From the NCBI RefSeq assembly GCF_011378715.1, contig NZ_WTKU01000012.1, forward strand, positions 54,947 through 118,946: DNA of 64,000 nucleotides. Direction: 5' to 3'. Positions 47,403-57,869 of this stretch are shown here, piece after piece. The notes below the pieces were generated by a model. That model worked only from the letters and a program-made list of their open reading frames with translations, was not told where the DNA came from and searched no databases. Every line of letters begins with the position of its first letter. Position 1 is the first letter of the stretch. The position numbers were made by a program, and so were the translations under genes. Origin of the DNA: Psychromonas sp. SA13A. Lineage in GTDB: Bacteria; Pseudomonadota; Gammaproteobacteria; Enterobacterales; Psychromonadaceae.

Positions 47403-47878
47403 TGATGGCATTTTTTGATCTTTTCATCTTATTTTTAACCGATGCTTGGTTTGCTTGGATACCTGCAGTGGGTTTTGCCATGGTGTTTAATGTGCCGCGT
47501 AAAATGTTAGTTTATTGTGCCGCAGGTGGTGCATTTGCACATAGTTTGCGCTTTTTATTAATGCACTTTAGTTTACCGATTGAGTGGGCAACATTTGTTG
47601 CATCTGCAAGTATGGGATTTTTAGGTTTGTATTGGTCGCGTAAACACCTGATCCCTCGTCCTGTTTTTACCGTTGCTTCTGTTATTCCAATGATTCCTGG
47701 TAGTTATGCTTTTACTGCGATGATTGGTTTAGTGGAGATCAATACCAGTGGTTATAGCTTAGAGATCATGCGTGTAGTGATGGAAAATGGTTTACGTACT
47801 TTGTTTATCTTAACGGCATTAAGTTTTGGTTTAGCTATTCCATCTATTTTAATTTATCGCGGTCGTCCAATTATTTAA
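47402..47878 (+). CDS. yjjB: YjjB-type threonine/serine exporter subunit
   Basis: The 158-residue protein has five helices (DLFILFLTDAWFAWIPAVGF, then VASVIPMIPGSYAFTAMIG) and pairs with YjjP to make a complete ThrE-like transporter. The start is the ATG at 47402 overlapping the yjjP TAA (TAATG). An upstream frame extension is only an overlap with yjjP. Length matches E. coli YjjB (157). Confidence 0.88.
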   Translation: MMAFFDLFILFLTDAWFAWIPAVGFAMVFNVPRKMLVYCAAGGAFAHSLRFLLMHFSLPIEWATFVASASMGFLGLYWSRKHLIPRPVFTVASVIPMIPGSYAFTAMIGLVEINTSGYSLEIMRVVMENGLRTLFILTALSFGLAIPSILIYRGRPII

Positions 47879-48057
47879 TCATAATTTAATACTAACAGTG
47901 AGCATATAATTGCAAGGATTAGTTTAATCGCAAAAAATAGGTAAGTGGATCAGCGAATATTACGCTAGATTGGTCTAAGGAATACTGTACACTGTGCGAA
48001 AAATACTAAGTACATAAAGTGTGCAGAACAAAGTGTGTGGAATAAAAAAGGTCCAAT

Positions 48058-48393
48058 ATGTCAGATAAATTTTTCTTTAAAGGTAAAAAAGAGAAAAAAC
48101 CAAAACATTCAAGTTATGGTTTTAATACAAAGCGTGCAGTAAAAATAGGTACAGAAGAGCTACCTTTACAGGTTGTTGTTAATACTGATGCCCGTGCTGA
48201 AGAAGTACAAGCACTAGCTGAAGAACATAACTTAGTTATCGCTATTACCGTTGATGCTGAACAAGCTGAGAATACTACCGAATTAGATGTGTTGATTAAT
48301 AAACCAGTCACTACTCGTTTTGAAAAAATGCCTGCTCGTAACGAACCTTGTGTTTGTGGTAGTGGTAAAAAATATAAAAAGTGCTGTGGTTAA
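48058..48393 (+). CDS. SWIM/SEC-C metal-binding protein, PBPRA1643 type
   Basis: The 111-residue protein ends in the SEC-C zinc motif (NEPCVCGSGKKYKKCCG), also found at the C-terminus of SecA. A basic N-terminus (FFFKGKKEKKPKHSSYGFNT) and a beta-rich middle (LPLQVVVNTDARAEEVQALA) match the PBPRA1643 family of marine gammaproteobacteria. Role unknown; ribosome or SecB contact is suggested only by the motif. A terminator follows. Confidence 0.85.
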   Translation: MSDKFFFKGKKEKKPKHSSYGFNTKRAVKIGTEELPLQVVVNTDARAEEVQALAEEHNLVIAITVDAEQAENTTELDVLINKPVTTRFEKMPARNEPCVCGSGKKYKKCCG

Positions 48394-48446
48394 TTGGTAC
48401 TATTAATTTATTAAAGAGTTAATAGAACAAGCGTAAAGCAGACATT

Positions 48447-48485
48447 AAAAAGCCCCGATAGAGTAATATTTATCGGGGCTTTTTT
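48447..48485. terminator. Strong terminator after the SEC-C gene
   Basis: AAAAAGCCCCGATA and TATCGGGGCTTTTTT pair over about 14 bp around a 10-base loop. Convergent with the DUF2333 gene and probably bidirectional. Confidence 0.92.
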
Positions 48486-48554
48486 GTGGCTGCTATTTTA
48501 TATTTTTGTATTGGTGATCTTAATAAGAGCAACCTTAATCAGTCATCACTTATT

Positions 48555-49544
48555 TTAACCTTGCTCTAACAAACGTCTTAAATCAATCAGTGCTGCATTT
48601 GCACGAGAAACATAGTTTGCCATGACCAAGGAGTGGTTTGCTAGGAAACCGAAACCATTACCATTTAATACCATTGGGCTCCAGACCGCTTGTTGAGTTG
48701 CTTCCAAATCACGAATAATTTGTTTTAAACTAACCTGTGCATTTTTCTTTTCGAGCACATCTTGAAAGTCAATTTCTACTGCTTTTAAAAAATGCAGAAT
48801 AGCCCACGTTGAACCGCGGCTCTGATAAAAAACATCATCAATCTTAAACCAATTTGTTTTGATCTCAATTTCGTCAGCACTGGCCGTTGATTGTTTTGCT
48901 GAAGTATCACCTGCTAGGTTCGTATCAAATATATCATTACCGACACTAGCGCTTAAGTTTTGTGAAATGGAGCCTAATCGTTTTTCAATCTCACGTAACC
49001 AATCACTTAGATTATCCGCACGCGTATAAAATTGCGCTTCTGTTTGGTCTGTTGCAGAGAGGCGAGCACGATAGCGTTTGAAGGCCTTAATTGCATCTTT
49101 ATATTCACTTTCTGCGCTAGGTAAAACCCAGTTAGTATGTGAAATATTCATTTTATTCTGTGCTATTTCTAAATCTTTATCACCCGTCGATTGTGATTGT
49201 GAACGACTGAAGTCTAAACGCATCACCAATGCTAAATCTCGAACTTGCTCTAATACACCGTACTCAAAGGCAGGCATATTATCCATAAAAAATCCTGGTG
49301 GAGTGACATCGTTAGATAGGAAACCACCGCGTTTATCTACTAACCAACTAGTTACATCAATAAGCGTTGTTGTGGTTGCATAACCAGGTACTATTTCACT
49401 ATTGGATGCAGTTGCTGCTTCTTGTGTTTTTGCTTTTACATCAAATGTTGATGGCATCCAGCCAGACCAAATAGACATTATCCATAATAAGAAAACAATG
49501 ATCAGCAGTATTGGAATGATGCTTTTTTTAGTTAAAGTAGCCAT
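48555..49544 (-). CDS. DUF2333 family protein
   Basis: The 329-residue protein has one N-terminal membrane anchor (IIPILLIIVFLLWIMSIWSG) and a periplasmic helical body typical of DUF2333 (WLVDKRGGFLSNDVTPPGFF, YEYGVLEQ-like segment, NGNGFGFLANHSLVMANYVS). Function unknown in all members known to me. Monocistronic. Confidence 0.85.
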   Translation of the reverse strand: MATLTKKSIIPILLIIVFLLWIMSIWSGWMPSTFDVKAKTQEAATASNSEIVPGYATTTTLIDVTSWLVDKRGGFLSNDVTPPGFFMDNMPAFEYGVLEQVRDLALVMRLDFSRSQSQSTGDKDLEIAQNKMNISHTNWVLPSAESEYKDAIKAFKRYRARLSATDQTEAQFYTRADNLSDWLREIEKRLGSISQNLSASVGNDIFDTNLAGDTSAKQSTASADEIEIKTNWFKIDDVFYQSRGSTWAILHFLKAVEIDFQDVLEKKNAQVSLKQIIRDLEATQQAVWSPMVLNGNGFGFLANHSLVMANYVSRANAALIDLRRLLEQG

Positions 49545-49938
49545 GATCTATTCCTTAATATCATGTTGAATGGGTATTAACTTTACCATAACCCTATTTG
49601 TTATTTCACCTCAATTATCGTTAATGGGAGTGTAAAATCATAAAGTTATAAATATTATTCTATTTCGTTATTTTTCATGTTGATTGGTGCGTTTAGTTGT
49701 GTAGATTTTAAAGAAAATATTGTCGTCATTGCTCGAATACAAATAATGAATACTTATAAATAGTTGGCGCTAGGGTTAAGTGTTAACGGACAAAAAGATT
49801 AAAAAATTAATAAACATAATGGTATTCACCTGATTACCTATCAATAAGGTCATTTCAGAAGAAGATAGTAATTAAATAGATGAATTTTAAAACGTAATTG
49901 ATAAACTCATGCTCAATATGTAAAAATTTGGAAAATAA
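49545..49938. other. Divergent intergenic region before folA
   Basis: 394 AT-rich bases between the divergent DUF2333 and folA genes. No gene, hairpin or recognisable operator is seen. Confidence 0.5.
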
Positions 49939-50430
49939 ATGAAAATTTCAATGATAGTAGCCATGGCGAATCATCGTGTAATTGGTTTAGACAACAAAAT
50001 GCCATGGCATTTGCCAGCAGATTTACAATATTTCAAAAAGACAACACTAGGAAAACCGGTGATAATGGGACGAAAAACCTATGATTCAATAGGTAGAGCA
50101 TTACCAGGGCGTTTAAATATTGTTGTTTCTCGTGATGATAGTTTAGAGATTACTGGTGTAACCTGCGTGACTTCGGTTGAACAAGCATTATTAGCTGCTA
50201 AAGGTGTTGCAGAAGTGATGATTATTGGTGGAGCAACTATATATGAACACTTTTTACCGGTCGCTAATCGCCTGTATCTAACATTTATTGATTTGGAAAC
50301 TAAAGGTGATACGCACTTTCCTGATTACCTAACTCAAGGTGAATGGGAAAAAGTAAGTAGTGAACATTATTTAGCAGATGAAAAGAATGCGCACAATTTA
50401 GAGTTTGTAACCTTAGACCGAGTAAACTAA
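49939..50430 (+). CDS. folA: Dihydrofolate reductase
   Basis: The 163-residue enzyme reduces dihydrofolate with NADPH. It carries IVAMANHRVIGLDNKMPWHL with the catalytic acid in the ADLQ segment, VIMGRKTYDSIGRALPGR and VMIIGGATIYEHFLP. Length is usual (E. coli 159). It is convergent with apaH and the two stop codons are 7 bases apart, with no terminator visible between them. Confidence 0.95.
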   Translation: MKISMIVAMANHRVIGLDNKMPWHLPADLQYFKKTTLGKPVIMGRKTYDSIGRALPGRLNIVVSRDDSLEITGVTCVTSVEQALLAAKGVAEVMIIGGATIYEHFLPVANRLYLTFIDLETKGDTHFPDYLTQGEWEKVSSEHYLADEKNAHNLEFVTLDRVN

Positions 50431-50437
50431 GCGTTAA

Positions 50438-51250
50438 TTAACCGTATGCAGGGCAGGATAATGAAAATAGTTTTTTATCTTGCCAGCGTATCATGGTAAG
50501 TCTGTTTCCCCACACACACCCCGTATCTAATGCATATAAGTTTTGTTGATTTGTTTGGCCTAATAATGCTGCCCAGTGACCAAATAAGATAGGCTGATTA
50601 TGATCTCTTGGCGTTATTTCGAACCAAGGTTTTAATACACTACTATCTGTTTCCGCTGGTGATAGTTTGTTATAGAACTCTAGCTCACCATCTAATGTGC
50701 AATAACGCATACGAGTGAACACATTGATAATGTAGCGTATACGCTCAATACCTGACAGTGACGCTTGCCATTTAGTAGGATGGTTACCGTACATATTTTT
50801 AAGCAGTGATTGGTAATCTTCACCATGCAACTGTTGTTCAACTTCTTTGGCAAATTGTTTTGCTTGTGGGATTGTCCAAGAAGGCAATATACCCGCATGA
50901 ACCATAATAAACTTATGTTCAGGATGTTCTAATAATAAAGGTTGCTTACGTAACCATGTTAGAAGTTGTTGACTGTCTTCCGCTTCTAAAATAGGGGATA
51001 TTTTGTCTTTTTCCTTGGCTTTATGAATGCCTAAAGACGTCGCTAATAAGTGCAAATCATGATTACCTAGAATCACTTTTGCCTTTAGCTTTTTAAGGTA
51101 GCGTAATGTTTGTAATGACTTAGGGCCGCGAGCGACTAAATCGCCAGCAACCCATAATTCATCATTTTTTGGATCAAAATTGGCCAAAGATAGAAGCTGC
51201 ATCAATTCGTCATAACAACCTTGAATGTCACCTACTATATAAGTTGCCAT
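50438..51250 (-). CDS. apaH: Bis(5'-nucleosyl)-tetraphosphatase, symmetrical
   Basis: The 270-residue metallophosphatase cleaves Ap4A into two ADP. It carries GDIQGCYDEL (usual ApaH variant of GDxHG), AGDLVARGP and LGNHDLHL. Length matches the family (E. coli 280). It lies 35 bases after rsmA; the apaG gene expected in that place is absent. Last gene of the lptD cluster. Confidence 0.95.
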   Translation of the reverse strand: MATYIVGDIQGCYDELMQLLSLANFDPKNDELWVAGDLVARGPKSLQTLRYLKKLKAKVILGNHDLHLLATSLGIHKAKEKDKISPILEAEDSQQLLTWLRKQPLLLEHPEHKFIMVHAGILPSWTIPQAKQFAKEVEQQLHGEDYQSLLKNMYGNHPTKWQASLSGIERIRYIINVFTRMRYCTLDGELEFYNKLSPAETDSSVLKPWFEITPRDHNQPILFGHWAALLGQTNQQNLYALDTGCVWGNRLTMIRWQDKKLFSLSCPAYG

Positions 51251-51285
51251 CGTTATTTGATCCTATTAAAAAATGTTATTGAGGT

Positions 51286-52101
51286 TTAATCTTCTTTTTG
51301 TAAACGATCATAAACATAGTTTGCAACACGCACATACTCTTCAACAGAGATGTTTTCTGCACGGTGGCCAATATTAATGCCAAGATCAGTCAATTCTTCA
51401 GCAGTTAATAAATCTCTCCAACCATTACGTACTGTTTTACGGCGTTGGTTAAAGGCCATTGAACAGACTTGGTTTAATACTTTCATGCTCTTGGCAACAA
51501 AAGGCGGCGTATCGTAAGGCTCTAATCTTACTACTGCAGAATCAACTTTAGGTGCGGGTTTAAAAGCCGTCGGTGGTACTTCTAATACTGGAATTACATT
51601 ACAGTAATATTGCGCCATTACACTTAAACGTCCGTAAGCTTTACAATCTGGACCTGCACATAAACGATTTACAACTTCTTTTTGCAACATGAAATGCATG
51701 TCAGAAATTTTGTCTGCAAACTCAAATAAGTGAAACATTAAAGGCGTTGAAATGTTGTATGGTAAGTTACCAAACACACGTAATTGTTTATCACCTTGGA
51801 CTAATTGCCCAAAGTCAAAACGCATGGCATCTGCTTGGGTTATTTTTAATTTATCACGTAACGTTGGATGTTGCTCTAAACGTGCCGCTAAATCACGGTC
51901 TAATTCAACTACATTTAAGCAGTTTACTTTACGTGCAACAGGCTCTGTTAATGCGCCTAAACCGGGGCCAATTTCTACAATATTATCGTCAGGTTGTGGT
52001 GCGATTGCAGCTACAATTGAGTCGATGATGTAATCGTCGTGTAAGAAATTTTGTCCAAATCGTTTACGAGCGGTATGGCCTAGGTGGGTTTTATCATTCA
52101 T
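51286..52101 (-). CDS. rsmA: 16S rRNA (adenine-1518/1519-N6)-dimethyltransferase
   Basis: The 271-residue KsgA enzyme dimethylates A1518 and A1519 of 16S rRNA. It carries [26 protein letters not shown] (SAM site) and the catalytic [11 protein letters not shown]. The start at 52101 ([17 protein letters not shown]) aligns with the E. coli start. An ATG three codons earlier (52110) overlaps the end of pdxA and is an alternative. Tightly linked to pdxA. Confidence 0.95.
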   Translation of the reverse strand: MNDKTHLGHTARKRFGQNFLHDDYIIDSIVAAIAPQPDDNIVEIGPGLGALTEPVARKVNCLNVVELDRDLAARLEQHPTLRDKLKITQADAMRFDFGQLVQGDKQLRVFGNLPYNISTPLMFHLFEFADKISDMHFMLQKEVVNRLCAGPDCKAYGRLSVMAQYYCNVIPVLEVPPTAFKPAPKVDSAVVRLEPYDTPPFVAKSMKVLNQVCSMAFNQRRKTVRNGWRDLLTAEELTDLGINIGHRAENISVEEYVRVANYVYDRLQKED

Positions 52102-52102
52102 T

Positions 52103-53101
52103 TTATTCATTAACCTTGTTGATGTTACTTTGGACCATGGTGATAGCCTCGTTGACTGCACATAATAAACTACCTGAGTCAGCTTTTCCTGTTCCTGCTA
52201 AATCTAATGCGGTGCCATGGTCAACAGATGTACGTATAAATGGTAAACCTAAAGTGATATTAACGGATCGACCAAAACCTTTGTATTTTAAAACAGGTAG
52301 GCCTTGGTCGTGATACATAGCTAATACCGCATCGGCATGTTGTAAGTATTTATCTTGAAATAAAGTATCAGCAGGCAGTGGGCCTATTAACTGAATTCCT
52401 TGTGCTCGAAGGTTGTCTAGTGCAGGTTCAATGGTATCTATTTCTTCTCTGCCCATATGACCTCCTTCTCCTGCGTGTGGGTTTAATCCACAGACATAGA
52501 TAGTAGGCTGTTTAATGCCGTATTTTTCTTTTAACTCAGCATTTAAAATTGTAATAATATTTGCTAATAGAGGTTTTGTAATCGCGCTGGGCACAGCTGA
52601 AAGTGGTAAATGCGTAGTTGCTAAGGCAACACGTAAACCCGTTGTAGCAAGCATCATTACCACTAAATCAACGTTAGCTTGCTCAGCAAAAAATTCAGTA
52701 TGGCCGCTAAAAGTAACGCCGGCATCATTAATAATGCCTTTATGTACTGGTGCTGTCACTACCGCAGAAAACTCACCACTTAAACAACCTTGGCTTGCAA
52801 AACGTAAGGTTTCTAAAACATATTCACCATTGCGAGCATCGAGTTGCCCTATCTGTACGGGGACGTCAGTCGCAATGTGGGCTACGGTTAATTGACCTAA
52901 AGTCGGTGTTGATTGAGGTTGTGCAGCATCATATTCAATAAAATCGATTTTTTTATTTAAGTGCTGTGCACGCTCTTTCAGCAGTGTTAAGTCAGCACAA
53001 ATAACTAATTCAACCGGCCAAGTCTGTTCTGCTAATTGTAAAACTAAATCAGGACCGATGCCGCTTGGTTCACCAGCAGTGACAACAATACGAGGTAACA
53101 T
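52103..53101 (-). CDS. pdxA: 4-hydroxythreonine-4-phosphate dehydrogenase
   Basis: The 332-residue metal- and NAD-dependent enzyme of pyridoxal-phosphate synthesis (E. coli 329). It begins [16 protein letters not shown] and carries [23 protein letters not shown] and [17 protein letters not shown], the family signatures with metal-binding His residues. Its ATG overlaps the surA TAA by one base (TAATG). Confidence 0.96.
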   Translation of the reverse strand: MLPRIVVTAGEPSGIGPDLVLQLAEQTWPVELVICADLTLLKERAQHLNKKIDFIEYDAAQPQSTPTLGQLTVAHIATDVPVQIGQLDARNGEYVLETLRFASQGCLSGEFSAVVTAPVHKGIINDAGVTFSGHTEFFAEQANVDLVVMMLATTGLRVALATTHLPLSAVPSAITKPLLANIITILNAELKEKYGIKQPTIYVCGLNPHAGEGGHMGREEIDTIEPALDNLRAQGIQLIGPLPADTLFQDKYLQHADAVLAMYHDQGLPVLKYKGFGRSVNITLGLPFIRTSVDHGTALDLAGTGKADSGSLLCAVNEAITMVQSNINKVNE

Positions 53102-54417
53102 TATTCTTCCTCAATAATATAAGCAGGATTATTAATTTTAATATACGCTTCTTGGCGTATTTCATTTAACCAAGCGTAAGCTTCAGCAGGAAAGCGTTGT
53201 CTAAATAACATGCTATAAGCTTTTTGTTTAGTGGCACTCTCTGTCGTATCAGATTCGCGCTTATCAAGCACCTGAAGAATATGCCAGCCATGCATTGTAT
53301 GGAAAGGCTGACTGATTTCACCGATTGCTTGTGATTGTGCTAAATCACGAAATTCAGGTACATACATGTTCGGATCAGCCCAACCTAGTTCACCACCTTT
53401 TACGGCAGAGCCTGGATCTTGAGAATACTCTTTGGCTAATTCATCAAAGGTTTTTGTACCTGATAATATTTGCTGACGTAAAGTTGTTAACAATAATTTG
53501 GCTTTTTCATCACTCAAAATAATAGTGGGCTTAACCAGAATATGACGTGCATTCACTTCTTCCGTTATCACGTTATCATTACCTTTTTTATCTAATACTT
53601 GAATGATATGTACTCCCATTCTGGTATTGAAAGGACCAATGATATCGCCTTTTTTATTGCTCTCTTGTAGGTTATCTACAAATAAACTTGGAATCGAATC
53701 TAGTTTACGCCATCCCCAATCACCGCCTTCTAAGGCCTTTGGTCCTTCAGAATTAGCAATCGCTAGCTGTTTGATATCTGCACCGTTTTCTATTTTTTCT
53801 ACTAACGAGTTTGCTTCATCGGTTACCGCGACTCGTTTTTCTTCAGAAGCTTCCGGTGATAACTTAAGTAGAATGTGTGCAAAATGAAATTCAGTGGTTT
53901 GCTCACCTTGTTCTTTAATACGGTCGACTACTTGTTGAATTTCTTGATCGGAAATGTTGATACGGCGACGAACCTGCACTTGACGTACTTCATTAATAGT
54001 CAGTTCGTCACGAATGTTAGCAACGAATGCCTTATAATTAGTACCCGATGCTTCTATATCGGCACGTAGTTCGTTTAATGTTTTATTTTGCTTTTTCGCC
54101 ATTTCGGTAATGGTTTGATCAAGTTGTGCATCACTGATACGCAAGCCTATACGTTCTGCAATTTGTAACTGTAATTTATCACTGATTAATTTATCAAGAA
54201 TTTGCTTATCAATATTTTTTGGATCCGGTAATGTTTGACCACTATCTTGATAGCGTGTGATTAAGTCACGCTTAAGGTTGCTCATATCACTGCTTAAAAT
54301 CAGTTCTTTGTTCACTACTGCTTCAATCTTATCTAGTTGTACTTCCGCAGCCGTTGCCAATTGAGGTAAAGTACTTGCTAAGACCAATACACTTAAAAAT
54401 CGTTTTGTTAATTTCAT
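53101..54417 (-). CDS. surA: Periplasmic chaperone/peptidyl-prolyl isomerase SurA
   Basis: The 438-residue precursor has a signal peptide ([20 protein letters not shown]). An N-terminal chaperone domain and two parvulin (PPIC) domains follow: at about 170-270 ([19 protein letters not shown]) and 285-385 ([20 protein letters not shown]). It delivers outer-membrane proteins, including LptD, to the assembly machinery. It begins 10 bases after lptD, as in enterics, and overlaps pdxA. Confidence 0.95.
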   Translation of the reverse strand: MKLTKRFLSVLVLASTLPQLATAAEVQLDKIEAVVNKELILSSDMSNLKRDLITRYQDSGQTLPDPKNIDKQILDKLISDKLQLQIAERIGLRISDAQLDQTITEMAKKQNKTLNELRADIEASGTNYKAFVANIRDELTINEVRQVQVRRRINISDQEIQQVVDRIKEQGEQTTEFHFAHILLKLSPEASEEKRVAVTDEANSLVEKIENGADIKQLAIANSEGPKALEGGDWGWRKLDSIPSLFVDNLQESNKKGDIIGPFNTRMGVHIIQVLDKKGNDNVITEEVNARHILVKPTIILSDEKAKLLLTTLRQQILSGTKTFDELAKEYSQDPGSAVKGGELGWADPNMYVPEFRDLAQSQAIGEISQPFHTMHGWHILQVLDKRESDTTESATKQKAYSMLFRQRFPAEAYAWLNEIRQEAYIKINNPAYIIEEE

Positions 54418-54427
54418 TTTTTACCCA

Positions 54428-56830
54428 TTACTTTAAATAAAATGGACGACCGTAGTCGAATAAACCATCTTCACTATCTGAATAACCGACACCACCTAAC
54501 CCCATTAATTCAATTGTTAAGTTGATGCTGTTCTCTGTTTCCATATCATCGTTAAAATCAGATTCTGTTCCATAATAAGATTGCATATGTTTATCGTAGC
54601 TTAAACCAAGAGCCCAACAACAAGATTGATACTTGATACCTATGATACTTTCATAACTATTTTCAAATTCAAGATCATAATAATAACTTGCATAGGCTGA
54701 CCATTGCGTGTTGATTGACCAGTTTACTTTACTGCCAACTTGGTTAACAATTTCATCCCACTCCGCATCTTCATCTTCTTTATAATAACGGTAGCTTAAC
54801 TGCATAAAAGTATTGTAAGCCCAACGTTTCTCAAGCGTAGTATTAGCACGTTTAAGAAGGTTTTCATCACTGTCCCACTCTATCCCTGCATGAAGGAAAT
54901 AATCATTTTCAAAGTTAACATCAAACTCAGCAATAATTGAAGAACGGCTCACAGATTGGCTGTCATCATCGTCATCGGTTGGTAATACGGTACGAGATTT
55001 CGATAAATAATAATTTTGCCCAATAGCAAAGCGTAATTTTTCTTCACCTTGTTCATTTAAGAAGCTACTTGAAACACCCACAGTGATCTGGTTTGCTTCG
55101 GCAATACGGTCATAACCAGAATAACGATTATCTCGAAATAAGCCGTAATAATCCTGTTGTAATGTTGTTGTATCGTATAAACCAATATCTGATTGATTTT
55201 GGTATGGCACATATAAATACTGCATTTGCGGTACTAATGTTTGTCGGTAACTATTACCAAAGACTGAAAAGTCGCGTTCTAAGTTGATACCTGAATGTAT
55301 TTTAAATGACGGAAGGTAGCGCACAACAGATTCATCTAATTCATCATACCAACTGTATTTTGTTGCGTTATCTAAGTCCTGTTGATAGACGCTAAGCATG
55401 TACTTTAGTTCAGTATTGATAAACAGAGAATCGTAATAAAGTGGTAAAGATAACTTTGGTTCAGCATGAATACGCGTACCGGTATATACATCACTGTCAC
55501 TGTGTTCAAAGCGCGTGACTTCTGAGTACCAATCAAATTGTAGGCTTTTCCAGTTGAGCGGTTGGTAAGCACTTATGGCTAATTTAGGTAATACAATGTG
55601 TGGTGTATCGTCATCGCCTAATATTTGGAAATCGCGTACTTCCAGTTCACTATTCCAATTACTTTTTGTATAACTTAATTTAGCAGTTTGTAATAATTGG
55701 TTATCTGTACTGGTACCGTACTCGGTATCAATATCGGTGAAATAATAATCATCACTGACTTTGTTGTAATCTGCAGTAAACGCCCAATCTTGGGAAAGAT
55801 TCACGTGATGCTCAAAATGAAATAAATAGCGCTCTCCAATTAAATCGCCATCATCGTCTTCACGTATTCTATCGTCGCCAAGATATTCAGCTTGAATCTG
55901 ACCTGAACCAATATCAAACATATAACGATATTCAGTAGCAACTAATAGACCCCGGTTTTCCATATAAGTCGGTGTGATCGTTGCGTCTTGATTGGATGTT
56001 AAATTCAGGTACAAAGGCTGGCTGTAAGAAAAACCATTAACTGATGAAAACTCATATTTTGGAAATAAAAGCCCGGTCTTTCGTGTGTCGGATAAAGGGT
56101 AGCTGATATAAGGGAAGTAAAAAACAGGTACATCTTTTATTCTTAATACAGCATTATAAGCTGTGCCCATATCATTTTCTTTATCAATGTATAGGGTCGA
56201 TGAGTCGATGCTCCAAGTAATATCTCCCGGTGGACACGCTGTGTAACTAGACGAATTTAACTCATAAAAACCTTGGCCATTATCATACACACGATCTGCA
56301 TTACCACGACCCGACTGACCATGGAATTGATACTGGGTTTGTAATAACGAGGCTTCATCAGTTTTAAAATTAGTATCGATTTGGTCGGCTAACAGGGTGA
56401 TTTGCCCATCGACGTAGCGCGCATTGCCTATTGCATTTGCTTGCTCAGTATTGCGGTTATAAATTAATCGGTCTGCATCTAGACTCTTTTCGCCTTGAAC
56501 CACGTTGACATCACCTTGATAAATAATTTCGCCATTAATACCTCGTAATGAATTGGCATTGATGCTGATTGGAATTTGGTTTTTATCAAGATTGCTATTA
56601 CGAGTTGTTACCGGAGGGACTTGGCTATAACACTGCTTAAAGAATACTTGTACGTCACGTGGCGCTGATTTTTCTTCTAAGCTGGCAATCTTAGTTGTTG
56701 CATTGCTCTTGGTGCTAACACTACTATCTGTATTACTTTGCGTTCCAGAAGTGTTTTTATTTTCAATTTCCTGTGCAACCGCACTAGCAACTGGAGATAA
56801 GACAAATAATAAGGGGATTAGTTTTAACAT
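54428..56830 (-). CDS. lptD: LPS-assembly outer-membrane protein LptD
   Basis: The product is 800 residues from ATG 56830. This start gives a clean signal peptide (MLKLIPLLFVLSPVASAVAQ) with GTGAG-like pairing upstream; the frame is open further upstream but without a better site. An N-terminal LptA-like jelly-roll (ISINANSLRGINGEIIYQGD) precedes a long outer-membrane beta-barrel. The disulfide cysteines are kept: Cys67, one near 197 (TACPPGD), and an adjacent pair near 736 (SCCW). The first gene of lptD-surA-pdxA-rsmA-apaH, divergent from djlA. Confidence 0.95.
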   Translation of the reverse strand: MLKLIPLLFVLSPVASAVAQEIENKNTSGTQSNTDSSVSTKSNATTKIASLEEKSAPRDVQVFFKQCYSQVPPVTTRNSNLDKNQIPISINANSLRGINGEIIYQGDVNVVQGEKSLDADRLIYNRNTEQANAIGNARYVDGQITLLADQIDTNFKTDEASLLQTQYQFHGQSGRGNADRVYDNGQGFYELNSSSYTACPPGDITWSIDSSTLYIDKENDMGTAYNAVLRIKDVPVFYFPYISYPLSDTRKTGLLFPKYEFSSVNGFSYSQPLYLNLTSNQDATITPTYMENRGLLVATEYRYMFDIGSGQIQAEYLGDDRIREDDDGDLIGERYLFHFEHHVNLSQDWAFTADYNKVSDDYYFTDIDTEYGTSTDNQLLQTAKLSYTKSNWNSELEVRDFQILGDDDTPHIVLPKLAISAYQPLNWKSLQFDWYSEVTRFEHSDSDVYTGTRIHAEPKLSLPLYYDSLFINTELKYMLSVYQQDLDNATKYSWYDELDESVVRYLPSFKIHSGINLERDFSVFGNSYRQTLVPQMQYLYVPYQNQSDIGLYDTTTLQQDYYGLFRDNRYSGYDRIAEANQITVGVSSSFLNEQGEEKLRFAIGQNYYLSKSRTVLPTDDDDDSQSVSRSSIIAEFDVNFENDYFLHAGIEWDSDENLLKRANTTLEKRWAYNTFMQLSYRYYKEDEDAEWDEIVNQVGSKVNWSINTQWSAYASYYYDLEFENSYESIIGIKYQSCCWALGLSYDKHMQSYYGTESDFNDDMETENSINLTIELMGLGGVGYSDSEDGLFDYGRPFYLK

Positions 56831-57052
56831 TAATAACTCACTACAAGGGCTTAGAAAGAAAAAGGAGACGCTAAGCAGAAACAACAATATAACCCCTTAT
56901 AATAAAGTAATCTTTTGCTGTCTCCAATCTTTGATTGGCTAATACACGAGTATTTTGGCTATTTATTACAAATAATTGGTAAATCTTCACATAGTTAGTC
57001 AAAATAATAGAAAAATTCAATATTTTCTTAATTTTAAAGGTAATGATTAATT

Positions 57053-57868
57053 ATGCGCATATGGGGCAAGTTATTAGGTGGTTTTTTTGGATTTATGTTT
57101 GGTCATTTCTTTGGCCTGCTGTTAGGCGTTTGGTTAGGGCATCGTTTTGATGTGGCCGTAGGGCGTAACTTTAATATGCGTGATGGCATGTTAGGTGGGC
57201 GAACCAACAGTGCGGATAAACAAAAAGCATTTTTTGAGACTGCTTTTTCGGTGATGGGACACGTTGCCAAAGCAAAGGGGCAAGTCACTCAAACCGATAT
57301 TCAAGTCGCTAATGCCTATATGGACCAAATGAATTTGCACGGTGATGCAAGATCGCAAGCTCAACATGCCTTCAATAATGGTAAAAGTGCTGACTTTGCA
57401 CTAGTAGAAACATTGCAAGAATTTGTTCGTAAATTGCACGGCGAGCGGAATGTACTGCAAATGTTTTTGGCCATTCAAGTTCAAGTCGCTTACTCAGATG
57501 GTGTGATTGATGATAACGAAAAAGCCTTGCTGTATACCATTGCTGAAAATTTAAACTTCTCTCGTTTTGAACTAGACCGCTTGATTCAAATGATTCAGGG
57601 GCAGCAACACTTCCATCAAGGTAAGCAGGGTGGTCAGCAATACAATAAAGCGGAAGTTGAAGATGATGCTTATCAAGTCTTAGGGGTTGAAAGTACCGCT
57701 ACGGATAAAGAAGTGAAACGAGCTTATCGTAAGTTAATGAGTCAAAACCATCCTGATAAACTAGCTTCAAAGGGGCTGCCGGAAGAAATGATGGAATTAG
57801 CTAAAGAGAAAACGCAAGATATTCAAAAAGCCTATGAAGTACTGCGAAGTAGCCGAGGTTTTAAATAA
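57053..57868 (+). CDS. djlA: Co-chaperone DjlA
   Basis: The 271-residue protein (same length as E. coli DjlA) has an N-terminal membrane segment rich in glycine (GGFFGFMFGHFFGLLLGVWL). It has a TerB-like middle and a C-terminal J domain with the HPDK motif at His233-Lys236. It stimulates DnaK at the inner membrane. Divergent from lptD, the conserved arrangement. The next gene starts one base after its stop codon. Confidence 0.95.
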   Translation: MRIWGKLLGGFFGFMFGHFFGLLLGVWLGHRFDVAVGRNFNMRDGMLGGRTNSADKQKAFFETAFSVMGHVAKAKGQVTQTDIQVANAYMDQMNLHGDARSQAQHAFNNGKSADFALVETLQEFVRKLHGERNVLQMFLAIQVQVAYSDGVIDDNEKALLYTIAENLNFSRFELDRLIQMIQGQQHFHQGKQGGQQYNKAEVEDDAYQVLGVESTATDKEVKRAYRKLMSQNHPDKLASKGLPEEMMELAKEKTQDIQKAYEVLRSSRGFK

Positions 57869-57869
57869 C

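Noticed and set aside
51236..51250. Loss of the metal His in ApaH (GDIQG)
   Set aside because: GDIQG/GDLQG is common among ApaH proteins; not evidence of inactivation.
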